Part shown: piece by piece, positions 32,111-40,334 of the stretch
Position numbering within the stretch: position 1 is the stretch's first letter
Layout: each line of letters starts with the position of its first letter
Origin: JAJDUF01 sp965214295
Lineage (GTDB): Bacteria > Chloroflexota > UBA11872 > UBA12225 > JAJDUF01
Reading direction: 5' to 3'
Length of the DNA stretch: 64,000 nt
NCBI GenBank assembly: GCA_965214295.1
Contig: OZ243944.1
Span: forward strand, 186,001-250,000
Program-made: the position numbers and the translations under genes
The notes under the pieces: generated by a model
Seen by the model: only the letters and a program-made list of their open reading frames with translations
Told to the model about the DNA's origin: nothing
The model's database searches: none

Positions 32111-33568
32111 ATGGCTGCCAATGATCGGCCCAACTTACTGCTCATCATGTCCGATAAGCACGCCCCCATGTTCAGCGGCCCTTACGGCCATCCCTTGGTC
32201 CAGACCCCCAACCTGGATCGCCTCGCCACCGAAGGGGTCGTCTTCCAAAATGCCTACTGCAACTCACCGCTCTGCACCCCTTCCCGCATGTCCTTTATGA
32301 CCGGGCAGTATGTCCATCATATTGGCGCCTGGGACAATTCCACGCCCCTGCCCACCGACGCTGTCACTTGGGCGCACCGGCTCGGAGCCGTCGGGTATGA
32401 TGTCATCCTGTCCGGCAAACAGCACTTCTACGGCCCGGACCAGCTGCACGGTTTCCGGGCGCAGTTGGCCCGCGATCTGCACGCCGAGCGCCACCATCCC
32501 ATCTTCGACTGGTCCCAGGGCACACAGGAGGCGCCGCAGCCGTGGGGGGCGCTGGACCGCGCCGGTCCGGGCACCACCGAGGAGATCGAGGTGGACGACC
32601 AGGTCGAGGCCGCCGCGCTGGCCTACCTGCGCGATCCGGCCCGGCATCGGCAGCCGTGGGCACTCAACGTCTCCTTCATGGCACCCCACTTCCCGTTCGT
32701 CGTCCCGCAACGCTTCTGGGACCTCTATCCCGAGGAAGCGGTGGACGTGCCGACTATCCCGCCAGGTCACCTGGAGTGCCAGCACCCGGTTTACCAACGT
32801 CTACGCCGCATGTTCGGCATGGCGGACTTTCCGGAAGAGCTGGTCCGCCGGGGCCGCGTGGGCTACTATGGCCTGATTACCTACCTTGACGAGAAGATCG
32901 GCCGGCTGCTCGACGCGCTGGAGGAAACCGGGCAGCGGGAGAACACCCTAGTAGCGTACTACAGCGATCACGGCGAGATGGCCGGCGAGCATGGGATGTG
33001 GCGCAAGTCCAACTTCTACGAGCAGTCCGTGCGCGTGCCTCTCCAGCTCGCCTGGCCAGGGCACCTCCCGGCCGGCCGGCGGGTCAACGGGGTGGTCTCG
33101 CTGGTGGACCTGGTGGCGACCATCGTCGAGGCGGCGGGCGCCTCGCCGGCGGGCGCCCTCGACGGGGATAGTCTGCTCGCGCTGGCCCGCGGCGCAGCAG
33201 CGGAGTGGAAAGACGAGGCCTTCTCGGAATACCTGGCGCATGGGGTCGCGCGACCGATGGCGATGCTGCGGCGGGGACGGTACAAGCTGAACTATAGCCT
33301 GGACGATCCGGTGGAGCTGTACGACCTGGCCAGCGACCCCGGGGAGTTCCACGACTTGGGGAGTGACCCGGCGTATCGAGATATGCGCGAGGAGCTACGG
33401 AGCGCGCTGTTGGCATACTGGAACGATCCGGTGGACTTGGAGCGGCGCGTGCGTCAGAGCCAGTGGGACCGACTGCTGATCCGCGCCGCCGAGACCGGCG
33501 GGACGGACGAGGCGAACGCGCAGCGGCAGTGGTATGCCACCGACTCGGCCGGCGGCCCGCCGAATTGA
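32111..33568 (+). CDS. Sulfatase, choline-sulfatase (BetC)-like
   Basis: A 485-residue alkaline-phosphatase-superfamily hydrolase. Its N terminus has the metal-binding RPNLLLIMSDKH. The sulfatase signature CTPSR has Cys55, which an FGE or anSME enzyme would convert to formylglycine, and is followed by MSFMTGQY. YYSDHGEMAGEHG is the second metal site. The C-terminal DPVDLERRVRQSQWDRLLI matches choline-sulfatases. No signal peptide is seen, consistent with cytoplasmic choline-sulfate hydrolysis. No formylglycine-generating enzyme is in the window. Confidence 0.9.
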   Translation: MAANDRPNLLLIMSDKHAPMFSGPYGHPLVQTPNLDRLATEGVVFQNAYCNSPLCTPSRMSFMTGQYVHHIGAWDNSTPLPTDAVTWAHRLGAVGYDVILSGKQHFYGPDQLHGFRAQLARDLHAERHHPIFDWSQGTQEAPQPWGALDRAGPGTTEEIEVDDQVEAAALAYLRDPARHRQPWALNVSFMAPHFPFVVPQRFWDLYPEEAVDVPTIPPGHLECQHPVYQRLRRMFGMADFPEELVRRGRVGYYGLITYLDEKIGRLLDALEETGQRENTLVAYYSDHGEMAGEHGMWRKSNFYEQSVRVPLQLAWPGHLPAGRRVNGVVSLVDLVATIVEAAGASPAGALDGDSLLALARGAAAEWKDEAFSEYLAHGVARPMAMLRRGRYKLNYSLDDPVELYDLASDPGEFHDLGSDPAYRDMREELRSALLAYWNDPVDLERRVRQSQWDRLLIRAAETGGTDEANAQRQWYATDSAGGPPN

Positions 33569-33583
33569 GTGAAGCGTGACCTA

Positions 33584-33623
33584 CCCCCAACCCCCTCCCC
33601 AAAGGGAAGGGGCCAGGAGTTAG
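33584..33623. repeat. CTCTCC-type hairpin repeat, short variant
   Basis: CCCCCTCCCCAA-AGGG-AAGGGG followed by GGGCCAGGAGTTAGG, a variant of the dispersed hairpin family. Confidence 0.75.
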
Positions 33624-33670
33624 GTCCAAAGACGACTTGTTGCAGAGACCACCGTAAGGAGCACACGACG

Positions 33671-34546
33671 ATGACCGTACCTGCCAGTGTCCTCACCGAT
33701 GAGATCACGATGGACTTCGCCGATGCCGTCCGCACGGCCGCCGACGCCGGCCTCGGCTACGTAGACATTCGCGGTGTATGGGGAGGCTTCTCCCACGACG
33801 TGCCGCGGGCGCGCTGGCCGGAGATGCAAGCCATCCTCGACGACCACGGCGTCCGGCTCGGTGCCATTCAATCGAACTTCGGCAAGTGCCCCATCGAGGG
33901 GCCGGAGTACGACACACATCGCGCTTTTCTACCAACCCTGATCGAGCAAGCGCACTACTTCGGCACGACGGTCATCCGCACCTTCCCCTTCTGGCAGCCC
34001 GACCGGGAGACCCAGGCCGCCGTGCGTCCGAACCTGGAGCCGACGCTACCCCAAATTGTCCGCCAATTCCGGCCCGCCGCCGCGCTGGCCGAGCGGGAAG
34101 GCGTGACCCTCGCGCTGGAACCGGAGCGCTCGACCTACGGCGGCAGCGCCAGCGAGGTCCGGCGGATCATTGACGCGCTCGACAGCCCGGCGGTCAGGAT
34201 CGCCTGGGACGTGGACAACGGCTGGCCCTACGAGCCGCTCTTTCCCAATGCCTGGGAGCAGGTGCGAGGTTATGTCGTCAACGTCCACGTCAAGGACCGG
34301 ACGTTTGCACCGGACCACCCCGAGGGGCGCAATCGGGGACTCAAGACCCTGCTCGGCACGGGCGCGCTACCGTGGCCGCGGGTGATTCGCTCCTTGCAAG
34401 ATTCGGGATATCGGGGTCTCTACAGCATCGAAACGCATCTCGGCAAGCAGGGCACCTACGGCTATCAGAAGCTCAAGGCCGCGACGATCTGGTACATGTA
34501 CGCTTTGCGCGAGCTACTGGAGGGGGCTGGCCTCGAGGCCGGATAG
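33671..34546 (+). CDS. Sugar phosphate isomerase/epimerase (xylose-isomerase-like TIM barrel)
   Basis: A 291-residue TIM barrel of the AP-endonuclease-2 superfamily. It has LGYVDIRGVWGG near residue 28, LALEPERSTYGG, IAWDVDNGWPY, VNVHVKDRTF and YSIETHLGKQ, supplying the Glu, Asp, His and Glu metal ligands in the usual order. Members isomerise or epimerise sugars; the substrate cannot be named. ATG 33671 is preceded by GGAGCACACGACG. A longer upstream frame passes through the repeat at 33584. A paralogue is at 60460. Confidence 0.87.
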   Translation: MTVPASVLTDEITMDFADAVRTAADAGLGYVDIRGVWGGFSHDVPRARWPEMQAILDDHGVRLGAIQSNFGKCPIEGPEYDTHRAFLPTLIEQAHYFGTTVIRTFPFWQPDRETQAAVRPNLEPTLPQIVRQFRPAAALAEREGVTLALEPERSTYGGSASEVRRIIDALDSPAVRIAWDVDNGWPYEPLFPNAWEQVRGYVVNVHVKDRTFAPDHPEGRNRGLKTLLGTGALPWPRVIRSLQDSGYRGLYSIETHLGKQGTYGYQKLKAATIWYMYALRELLEGAGLEAG

Positions 34547-34559
34547 CGCCTCAGGCCGC

Positions 34560-34631
34560 AGGGGCAACCCTTGTGGCTGCCCGCCCTGGTACCCTCTCCG
34601 AGGTCTGGGTGCCCACCAGGGACGCCCCTAC
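34560..34631. repeat. Opposed pair of GGGGC...CCTTGTGG repeats
   Basis: AGGGGCAACCCTTGTGGCTG (34560-34582) and, on the other strand, GTAGGGGCGTCCCTGGTGGG (34607-34631). Related elements occur at 12178 and 51328. Confidence 0.75.
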
Positions 34632-34707
34632 CGGGTTGACGGCCGGACGGTGAGGCGCACAAGGGAGCAGACCGTTACATACCGTCAAGTGTGAGGAGCA
34701 AGCAGTT

Positions 34708-34944
34708 ATGGAAGCAATCGGTGCTTTCCTCGTCGTAGCGACCATCTTCGGCGGCTCCGCCTATATCGTGCGGATCGTCGTGACCAAGCGCACAAAGCGC
34801 CTTCTTGCCAGCAAAGAGACGCCGCCGGAGGTCCACGAGCGCCTAGCCAGGACCGAAGCCCGCCTCAGCGAGCTGGAGGCCCGGCAGAACCAGCTGCAAA
34901 CCACGCAGGAGTGGCAGCAGAAGCTCTTGGAGCGCTCGGACTAG
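34708..34944 (+). CDS. Small single-span membrane protein, first of tandem pair
   Basis: A 78-residue protein with an N-terminal membrane helix (IGAFLVVATIFGGSAYIVRI) and a C-terminal coiled coil (ERLARTEARLSELEARQNQL) ending WQQKLLERSD. The ribosome region GTGAGGAGCAAGCAG is identical to that of the next gene. No family function is recognised; the shape recalls short phage-shock- or envelope-associated proteins. It is the first copy of a recent duplication. Confidence 0.78.
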   Translation: MEAIGAFLVVATIFGGSAYIVRIVVTKRTKRLLASKETPPEVHERLARTEARLSELEARQNQLQTTQEWQQKLLERSD

Positions 34945-34969
34945 GGGCCGAGGTGAGGAGCAAGCAGAC

Positions 34970-35218
34970 GTGGAGGTCATCAGTGTTCTCGTCCTCTTGG
35001 TCCTGCTCGTCACGGCCATTGGCGGCAGCACCGCCTATATCGTGCGGACCGTCATGGTCGAGCGCACAAAGCGGCTCCTGGGCAGCAAGGAGACGCCGCC
35101 GGAGATGAACGAGCGCCTCATGCGGATCGAAACGCGCCTCGGTGAGATAGAGACCGGCCAAAAGGAGCTACTAGCCGCGCAGGCGTGGCAACAGAAGCTC
35201 TTGGAGCGTTCGGACTAG
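34970..35218 (+). CDS. Small single-span membrane protein, second of tandem pair
   Basis: An 82-residue paralogue of the preceding gene with the same design: membrane helix (VLVLLVLLVTAIGGSTAYIV), KRLLGSKETPPEMNERLM, coiled coil and the WQQKLLERSD end. The start is GTG 34970 after the duplicated GTGAGGAGCAAGCAG leader. The two proteins may form hetero-oligomers. RecQ follows 34 bp later, so co-transcription is possible. Confidence 0.78.
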   Translation: MEVISVLVLLVLLVTAIGGSTAYIVRTVMVERTKRLLGSKETPPEMNERLMRIETRLGEIETGQKELLAAQAWQQKLLERSD

Positions 35219-35252
35219 GTGCCGGGGTGAGGCGGGCGGGGGCGAGACAATT

Positions 35253-37088
35253 ATGACCCGACAACCCTTGCAGCTACTCCGGCAGACGTTCGGCTACGAT
35301 GACTTTCGCGGCTTGCAACGGGAGATCATTGACGAGCTGATCGCCGGGCGCGATGCTCTGGTGCTGATGCCGACCGGCGGCGGCAAGTCCTTGTGCTATC
35401 AGCTCCCGGCCTTGGTGCGCGCCGGTGTGGGTGTCGTCATCTCGCCACTGATCGCCCTGATGCAGGACCAGGTAGCCGCCCTGGCGCAACTGGGTGTGCG
35501 GGCCGGCTACCTGAACTCCACCCTGGACAGAGCTACTGCCTACCGAGTCGAGCAAGCCCTGCGGGCCGGGAAGCTGGACCTGCTCTACATTGCCCCGGAG
35601 CGCCTGGCGCAAGAGCGCACTATCGCGCTGCTGGAGCAAGTGACCATTGCGCTGTTCGCCATTGACGAGGCGCACTGTATTTCCCAGTGGGGACACGATT
35701 TCCGGGCCGATTACTTGCAGCTCGACCTGCTCCAGGAGCGCTTCCCGCGGGTACCCCGCATCGCCCTCACCGCAACCGCCGCTGCCCGCACCCGCGCCGA
35801 GATCGTCGAACGCCTCGCGCTGGGAAGCGCCCGCCACTTTATCAGCGGCTTCGACCGTCCGAATATCCGGTACCGCATCACGCAAAAACGGAACGCGCGG
35901 CAACAGCTGTTGCGGTTTCTGCGCCGCGAGCACGTTGGCGCTGCCGGCATTGTCTATTGCCTGACCCGCAAAGGTGTGGAGAGCGTGGCCGCTTGGTTAC
36001 GAGAACAGGGCTTCAACGCCTTGCCCTACCATGCCGGCCTCCCGGCGGAGGTGCGCCAGCGGCATCAGCAACGCTTCTTGCGCGAAGAGGGCGTCATCGT
36101 GGTCGCCACTATCGCCTTTGGCCTGGGCATAGACAAGCCGGATGTGCATTTTGTCGCGCACCTCGACCTGCCCAAGAGCATTGAAGCCTACTATCAGGAG
36201 ACCGGCCGCGCGGGCCGCGACGGTCAGCCGGCTACCGCTTGGATGACCTACGGACTGCAAGATGTCGTCAAGCTGCGGCAGCTCTTGGCCCTTTCCGAGG
36301 GCAGCGAGGAGCGCAAACGGGCGGAACGCTACAAACTGGATGCCTTGCTCGGGCTGTGCGAGATCACCACCTGTCGCCGCCACGCCCTGCTGCACTACTT
36401 TGGTGAAGAGTCTCCCGAACGCTGTGGCAACTGCGACAACTGCCTCGCGCCGGTGGAAACCTGGGACGGCAGCGTCGCTACCCAAAAGGCGCTCTCCTGC
36501 GTCTACCGCACCGGACAGCGTTTTGGCGTCAACCACCTGATTGACGTGCTGCGCGGCAAAGAGACGGAGAAGGTGCAGCAGCACGGCCACAGCCGGCTAT
36601 CCACCTTCGGTATTGGCACGGAGCTGGACGAGACGCAATGGCGCTCGGTCTTTCGCCAGCTGGTCGCGCGCGGCTACCTCCAGGTTGACGTCGAAGGCTA
36701 TGGCGCCCTCCGGCTGACGGCGAAGTGTCGGCCGCTGCTCCGCGGCGAGGAATCGATCTCCCTCCGCCGCGATATCCCGGAGAAGATCGCGCAGTCGCCC
36801 CGCCGCCAGGCGCGGTCCGTCTCCGCCGACGATCAGGCGCTGTGGGAGGCCCTCCGTCGGTGTCGCCTGGCACTCGCCCAAGCGCAAGACGTGCCGGCCT
36901 ACGTGATTTTCCACGACGCGACGCTCATGGACATAGCGGGCGCCCGCCCCCGCAACGCAGCGCAGCTCCTGGCGATCAGTGGCGTCGGCCAGCGCAAGCT
37001 GGAGCGGTATGGCGCAGCTTTCCTGGAGGTGATCCGCGAGTTCGACGCGGCGCCGGCCGCGGCCGGCGCGGAGCAGAGCGAGCGATGA
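35253..37088 (+). CDS. recQ: ATP-dependent DNA helicase RecQ
   Basis: A 611-residue 3'-5' superfamily 2 helicase. It has Walker A MPTGGGKSLCYQ near residue 39, the DEAH box FAIDEAHCISQWGHDFR, the SALTATA-equivalent IALTATAAAR, motif VI QETGRAGRDG, a zinc-binding domain with CEITTCRRH and CGNCDNC, a winged helix (about residues 420-500), and a C-terminal HRDC domain with LLAISGVGQRKLERYG. It acts in recombination and fork repair. ATG 35253 follows the twin membrane genes closely. Full family length; no oddities. Confidence 0.96.
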   Translation: MTRQPLQLLRQTFGYDDFRGLQREIIDELIAGRDALVLMPTGGGKSLCYQLPALVRAGVGVVISPLIALMQDQVAALAQLGVRAGYLNSTLDRATAYRVEQALRAGKLDLLYIAPERLAQERTIALLEQVTIALFAIDEAHCISQWGHDFRADYLQLDLLQERFPRVPRIALTATAAARTRAEIVERLALGSARHFISGFDRPNIRYRITQKRNARQQLLRFLRREHVGAAGIVYCLTRKGVESVAAWLREQGFNALPYHAGLPAEVRQRHQQRFLREEGVIVVATIAFGLGIDKPDVHFVAHLDLPKSIEAYYQETGRAGRDGQPATAWMTYGLQDVVKLRQLLALSEGSEERKRAERYKLDALLGLCEITTCRRHALLHYFGEESPERCGNCDNCLAPVETWDGSVATQKALSCVYRTGQRFGVNHLIDVLRGKETEKVQQHGHSRLSTFGIGTELDETQWRSVFRQLVARGYLQVDVEGYGALRLTAKCRPLLRGEESISLRRDIPEKIAQSPRRQARSVSADDQALWEALRRCRLALAQAQDVPAYVIFHDATLMDIAGARPRNAAQLLAISGVGQRKLERYGAAFLEVIREFDAAPAAAGAEQSER

Positions 37089-37179
37089 CCGGCGCGGCGG
37101 CACTAGCCCACTTGACACATTTGCGCTAGACTCCCACCAGAAACCGGGCAATCTAGCCGATCAGAGGTGAGTTGAGGCC

Positions 37180-38037
37180 ATGAACCTATATTGGCAATCT
37201 GGTGATCGGCGGTCGAGCCTCTACCACGGCGACGCCCTCGAGTTGATGGCCTCGATTAAGGATGACTCCATTGATTGTGTCTGGACCGATCCTCCCTATT
37301 TCCTGTCGAACGATGGGATCACGTGCGTCGCCGGTCGGATGGTCAAGGTCAACAAGGGTGAGTGGGACAGAAGTAACGGGCTAGAGAACGATCACGAATT
37401 CAACCGAACCTGGCTCGCCGAATGCCACAGGATACTCAAACCGGCCGGCACCATCTGGGTCACAGGAACGGTACACGTCTACTTGAGCGTCGGGATGGCC
37501 ATGCTCCAACTCGGATTCCGCATACTCAACGACATCATCTGGGAGAAGCCGAATCCGCCGCCGAACCTAGGGCGGCGCTGCTTCACGCACTCAACTGAGA
37601 CGGTGCTCTGGGCTACCAAGGCGAAGAAAGGTAGTAAGGACCGGTACACGTTCAATTACGATACCATGCGTGCTGAGAACGGCGGGAAGCAAATGAAGAC
37701 AGTTTGGAAGATATCCCCTCCTGGAAAGAAAGAGAAGGAGCACGGGAAACACCCCACTCAGAAGCCGATAGCACTGATACAGCGTTGTCTGCGAGCATCA
37801 ACCAATCCTGGCGACGTGATCTTTGATCCTTTTGCCGGGTCAGGATCAACAGGAGTTGCCGCCTTAGATCTAGGCCGTAGGTTCTTAGGTGTTGAGATTT
37901 TGGAAGAATTTGCGGCACTCTCAGGCTCTCGCCTCAGTCTAGCAGGAGGATCTACCAAGGAATATGACTTCTCACCATTGCCACAACAGCAAAGGAGATT
38001 GCTTGAGTCCAGTTCTCCTGCATACAGTAAAGGTTGA
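37180..38037 (+). CDS. Type II beta-class DNA methyltransferase (GATC-type candidate)
   Basis: A 285-residue amino-methyltransferase with the catalytic motif DPPY (TDPPYFLSNDGI) near residue 40 before the SAM motif DPFAGSGSTGVAA near residue 210, the order of beta-class enzymes. The N-terminal half resembles DpnA-type methyltransferases that modify GATC. The gene is AT-richer than flanking RecQ and sulfatase genes, and a MutH/Sau3AI-like nuclease begins 5 bp after its stop, so this is a compact restriction-modification pair acquired as a unit. Target GATC is inferred from the nuclease family. Confidence 0.9.
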   Translation: MNLYWQSGDRRSSLYHGDALELMASIKDDSIDCVWTDPPYFLSNDGITCVAGRMVKVNKGEWDRSNGLENDHEFNRTWLAECHRILKPAGTIWVTGTVHVYLSVGMAMLQLGFRILNDIIWEKPNPPPNLGRRCFTHSTETVLWATKAKKGSKDRYTFNYDTMRAENGGKQMKTVWKISPPGKKEKEHGKHPTQKPIALIQRCLRASTNPGDVIFDPFAGSGSTGVAALDLGRRFLGVEILEEFAALSGSRLSLAGGSTKEYDFSPLPQQQRRLLESSSPAYSKG

Positions 38038-38042
38038 TATAG

Positions 38043-38651
38043 ATGGACAGAGTTGAGGCCTCAGACCGTATTCGGGAATTGGTCGGTAGGGATATAAGGC
38101 GCCTGGCCGATGATCTCGGAGTGACCGTTTGGAGAGGAGACAGGATCAACAAGGGTTGGGCCGGGCATACCATTGAGCGTTATCTTGGTCTCCCTCTAAA
38201 CTCTTCAAAAGCACCGAACTTTGGTTCATGGGAACTTAAAGTAGTACCGTTGAAGAGAAATCGGCAGAATCAGCTACAAGTCAAGGAAACTATGGCAATT
38301 ACCATGATTGATTCAGTGGAGGTTGCAGGAAAGGAATTCCAAGACAGTCACTTGTTCCTAAAGTTGCGGAAGATGTTGATCGTCAGCCGCATCTTCGAAA
38401 GCAAGGAAGAGACACAGTCTCTAGTTCATGGTGTGGCATCATTCAACCTAGATGACCAGAATATCTACAACATCGTCAAGTCCGACTACGACTTAATCAG
38501 AAATACCATCGTATATCGTGGATTCCAGTACCTGACGGGATACATGGGAGAGTTTATCCAGCCTCGCACGAAAGGGGCTGGTCATGGGAGCACTTCGCGA
38601 GCTTTCTATGCTAGGACGAAGTTTGTTGCCAAGATACTGGGCTTATCCTGA
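38043..38651 (+). CDS. MutH/Sau3AI-family restriction endonuclease
   Basis: A 202-residue PD-(D/E)XK nuclease. It shows GWAGHTIERYLGLPLNS, then the catalytic WELKVVPLK near residues 62-70, and at the C terminus GEFIQPRTKGAGHGS with FYARTKF, matching MutH. The family cuts at GATC: MutH nicks hemimethylated sites and Sau3AI restricts. The Asp expected before E-x-K appears as Asn (APNFGSWELK), with shorter spacing than in E. coli MutH; activity may be altered, or another residue may act. The ATG lies 5 bp after the methyltransferase stop; the AT-richness is shared. Confidence 0.82.
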   Translation: MDRVEASDRIRELVGRDIRRLADDLGVTVWRGDRINKGWAGHTIERYLGLPLNSSKAPNFGSWELKVVPLKRNRQNQLQVKETMAITMIDSVEVAGKEFQDSHLFLKLRKMLIVSRIFESKEETQSLVHGVASFNLDDQNIYNIVKSDYDLIRNTIVYRGFQYLTGYMGEFIQPRTKGAGHGSTSRAFYARTKFVAKILGLS

Positions 38652-38676
38652 ATCACTGTCCTTGCCGCGCGATGCG

Positions 38677-38868
38677 CTATGAAGAAGCACCCCGGAGTTG
38701 TCGTAGCATTTCCCTTGCAAGTTCCCTGCCACGCTGCAACCCTTCCTCAAGACCTCTTTCGTATGCACACGCGGCACACTTATGTCGCCAATCCCCAGCT
38801 TGTGAATCGTTGATTTCGTCCCACGGTACGTTCCAGCTACGCGGATGGTGTTCTTGGCAGGTGGGCAT
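38677..38868 (-). CDS. Small cysteine/histidine protein convergent with the R-M pair
   Basis: A 63-residue protein with CQEHHPRSW, then DSQAGDWRHKCAACAYERG, i.e. a Cys/His set that could bind zinc (C, HH, HKCAAC), and a C-terminal helix. GGGAGAG lies 7 nt before ATG 38868. It is AT-rich like the restriction genes and may belong to that acquired cassette. A gene of this kind next to restriction enzymes has precedent as I recall it, but the function is unknown. Confidence 0.6.
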   Translation of the reverse strand: MPTCQEHHPRSWNVPWDEINDSQAGDWRHKCAACAYERGLEEGLQRGRELAREMLRQLRGASS

Positions 38869-38931
38869 AACGGCACTCTCCCAAGCCTAGTCCGGTCTCG
38901 ATCTCCAGAGATAATCCTAGTGTAGCAACTG

Positions 38932-40296
38932 ATGTCAGCACAGAGTGATCTGCTCGTTATCTTCGGCGACCAGCACCGCGGCGAGGCGCTCGGCTGCGCC
39001 GGCAATCCCGACGTGCAGACGCCCACGCTCGACCGCCTGGCGGCCGAGGGGGTGCGATTTACCCACGCCTACGCCAATACGCCGGTTTGCACGCCGAGCC
39101 GGGGCAGCTTGTTGACCGGCCAGTGGCCGCACCGGCACCGCGCTCTCAGCAATGATCTGCCGCTCGATGCCGGGCCGCACACGCCGACCATCGCGCGGTC
39201 GCTGCGGATGGCCGGCTACCGCTGCGGCTATATCGGCAAGTGGCATCTGGGCGGCTGGCCCCGCGGCCGCTTCATCCCGCCAGGGCCGGAACGGCTCGGC
39301 TTCGACGACTTCTGGGCCGCCTGGAATTGCGCTCATCGGTACTTCGAGCCGCAGTACCACCTCAACGACTCCGCCGCGGTCATCGCACCCACCGGCCGCT
39401 ACGAGCCGGAGGTGCAAACCGACCTGGCCCTGTCCTGGCTAGGCGACCACGAGCGAGGCCGCGACGAGCAGCCGTTCTGCCTGTGCCTGTCCTACGGCCC
39501 GCCGCACGATCCCTATTGGCCGGCGCCGCCCGGCCTGGCCGACCGCTACCGGCCGGAGGCCCTGCACCTGCGCCCCAACTGCCCGGACACCCCGGAGGTA
39601 CGGCGCGATCTCGCCGGCTACTACGCGCATATCACTGCCCTCGACGCCCAGATCGAGCGCTTGCTGTCGTTCCTGCGGAGTGGCGGCATGCTGGACAACA
39701 CGCTCGTCGTCTTCACCAGCGATCACGGCGACATGCTCGGCTCGCACGGCCGCCGGAACAAGCAAGTGCCGTGGGAAGAGGCGGTCAACATCCCCTTGCT
39801 CCTGCGCTTCGGCAACCGTCTGCCCCAAGGCACGACCGACGACCTGCTCATCGGGCTGGTTGACGTCACCCCGACCATTCTCGGTCTGCTGGACGTACCC
39901 GTCCCGGCGGCGATGCAAGGCGCTGACCTTGCGGACCGGATTCGCGGCCGCGGCGGCCCGCGACCGTCCTCGGTCTACCTGCAGGAGGCCCTGTGCTGCG
40001 ACCAAGCGATACAGGCCGGCATCGCGACCTGGCGCGGCGTGCGGACGGCGCGCTATACCTATGCCCGTGATCTCAACGGTCCCTGGGTACACTACGACAA
40101 CGTGGCCGACCCGTATCAAGTGCATAATCTGGTCGGTGAGCCGACGGTAAGCTCGGTGCAAGCGGCGCTCGAAACGGAGCTGCAAGCCTGGATGGACCGC
40201 CTTGATGACCCGTTGGATGAGCCGGCGGCCATGCTCGCTCGCTATGGCTTGACCCAAGCGTGGGCCGCGCGCACGGCCCACTTCCGGCGGGGCTGA
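38932..40296 (+). CDS. Sulfatase
   Basis: A 454-residue sulfatase with DLLVIFGDQH at the N terminus, the formylglycine motif CTPSR at Cys53 followed by GSLLTGQW, IGKWHLGGWP, FTSDHGDMLGSHG and RNKQVPWEEAVN. All are typical of arylsulfatase-A-type enzymes. No signal peptide is seen. It leads into another alkaline-phosphatase-superfamily gene 38 bp downstream on the same strand, forming a two-gene unit. The ribosome site before ATG 38932 is weak; no better start is available in frame. Confidence 0.88.
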   Translation: MSAQSDLLVIFGDQHRGEALGCAGNPDVQTPTLDRLAAEGVRFTHAYANTPVCTPSRGSLLTGQWPHRHRALSNDLPLDAGPHTPTIARSLRMAGYRCGYIGKWHLGGWPRGRFIPPGPERLGFDDFWAAWNCAHRYFEPQYHLNDSAAVIAPTGRYEPEVQTDLALSWLGDHERGRDEQPFCLCLSYGPPHDPYWPAPPGLADRYRPEALHLRPNCPDTPEVRRDLAGYYAHITALDAQIERLLSFLRSGGMLDNTLVVFTSDHGDMLGSHGRRNKQVPWEEAVNIPLLLRFGNRLPQGTTDDLLIGLVDVTPTILGLLDVPVPAAMQGADLADRIRGRGGPRPSSVYLQEALCCDQAIQAGIATWRGVRTARYTYARDLNGPWVHYDNVADPYQVHNLVGEPTVSSVQAALETELQAWMDRLDDPLDEPAAMLARYGLTQAWAARTAHFRRG

Positions 40297-40334
40297 GGCA
40301 GCCCCCACGCGGTACGAAAGGAGCGTAGACACCA

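Noticed and set aside
37112..37117. TTGACA as -35 box for the methyltransferase gene
   Set aside because: No suitable -10 hexamer at 16-18 bp; the TAGACT nearby is spaced only nine bases away.
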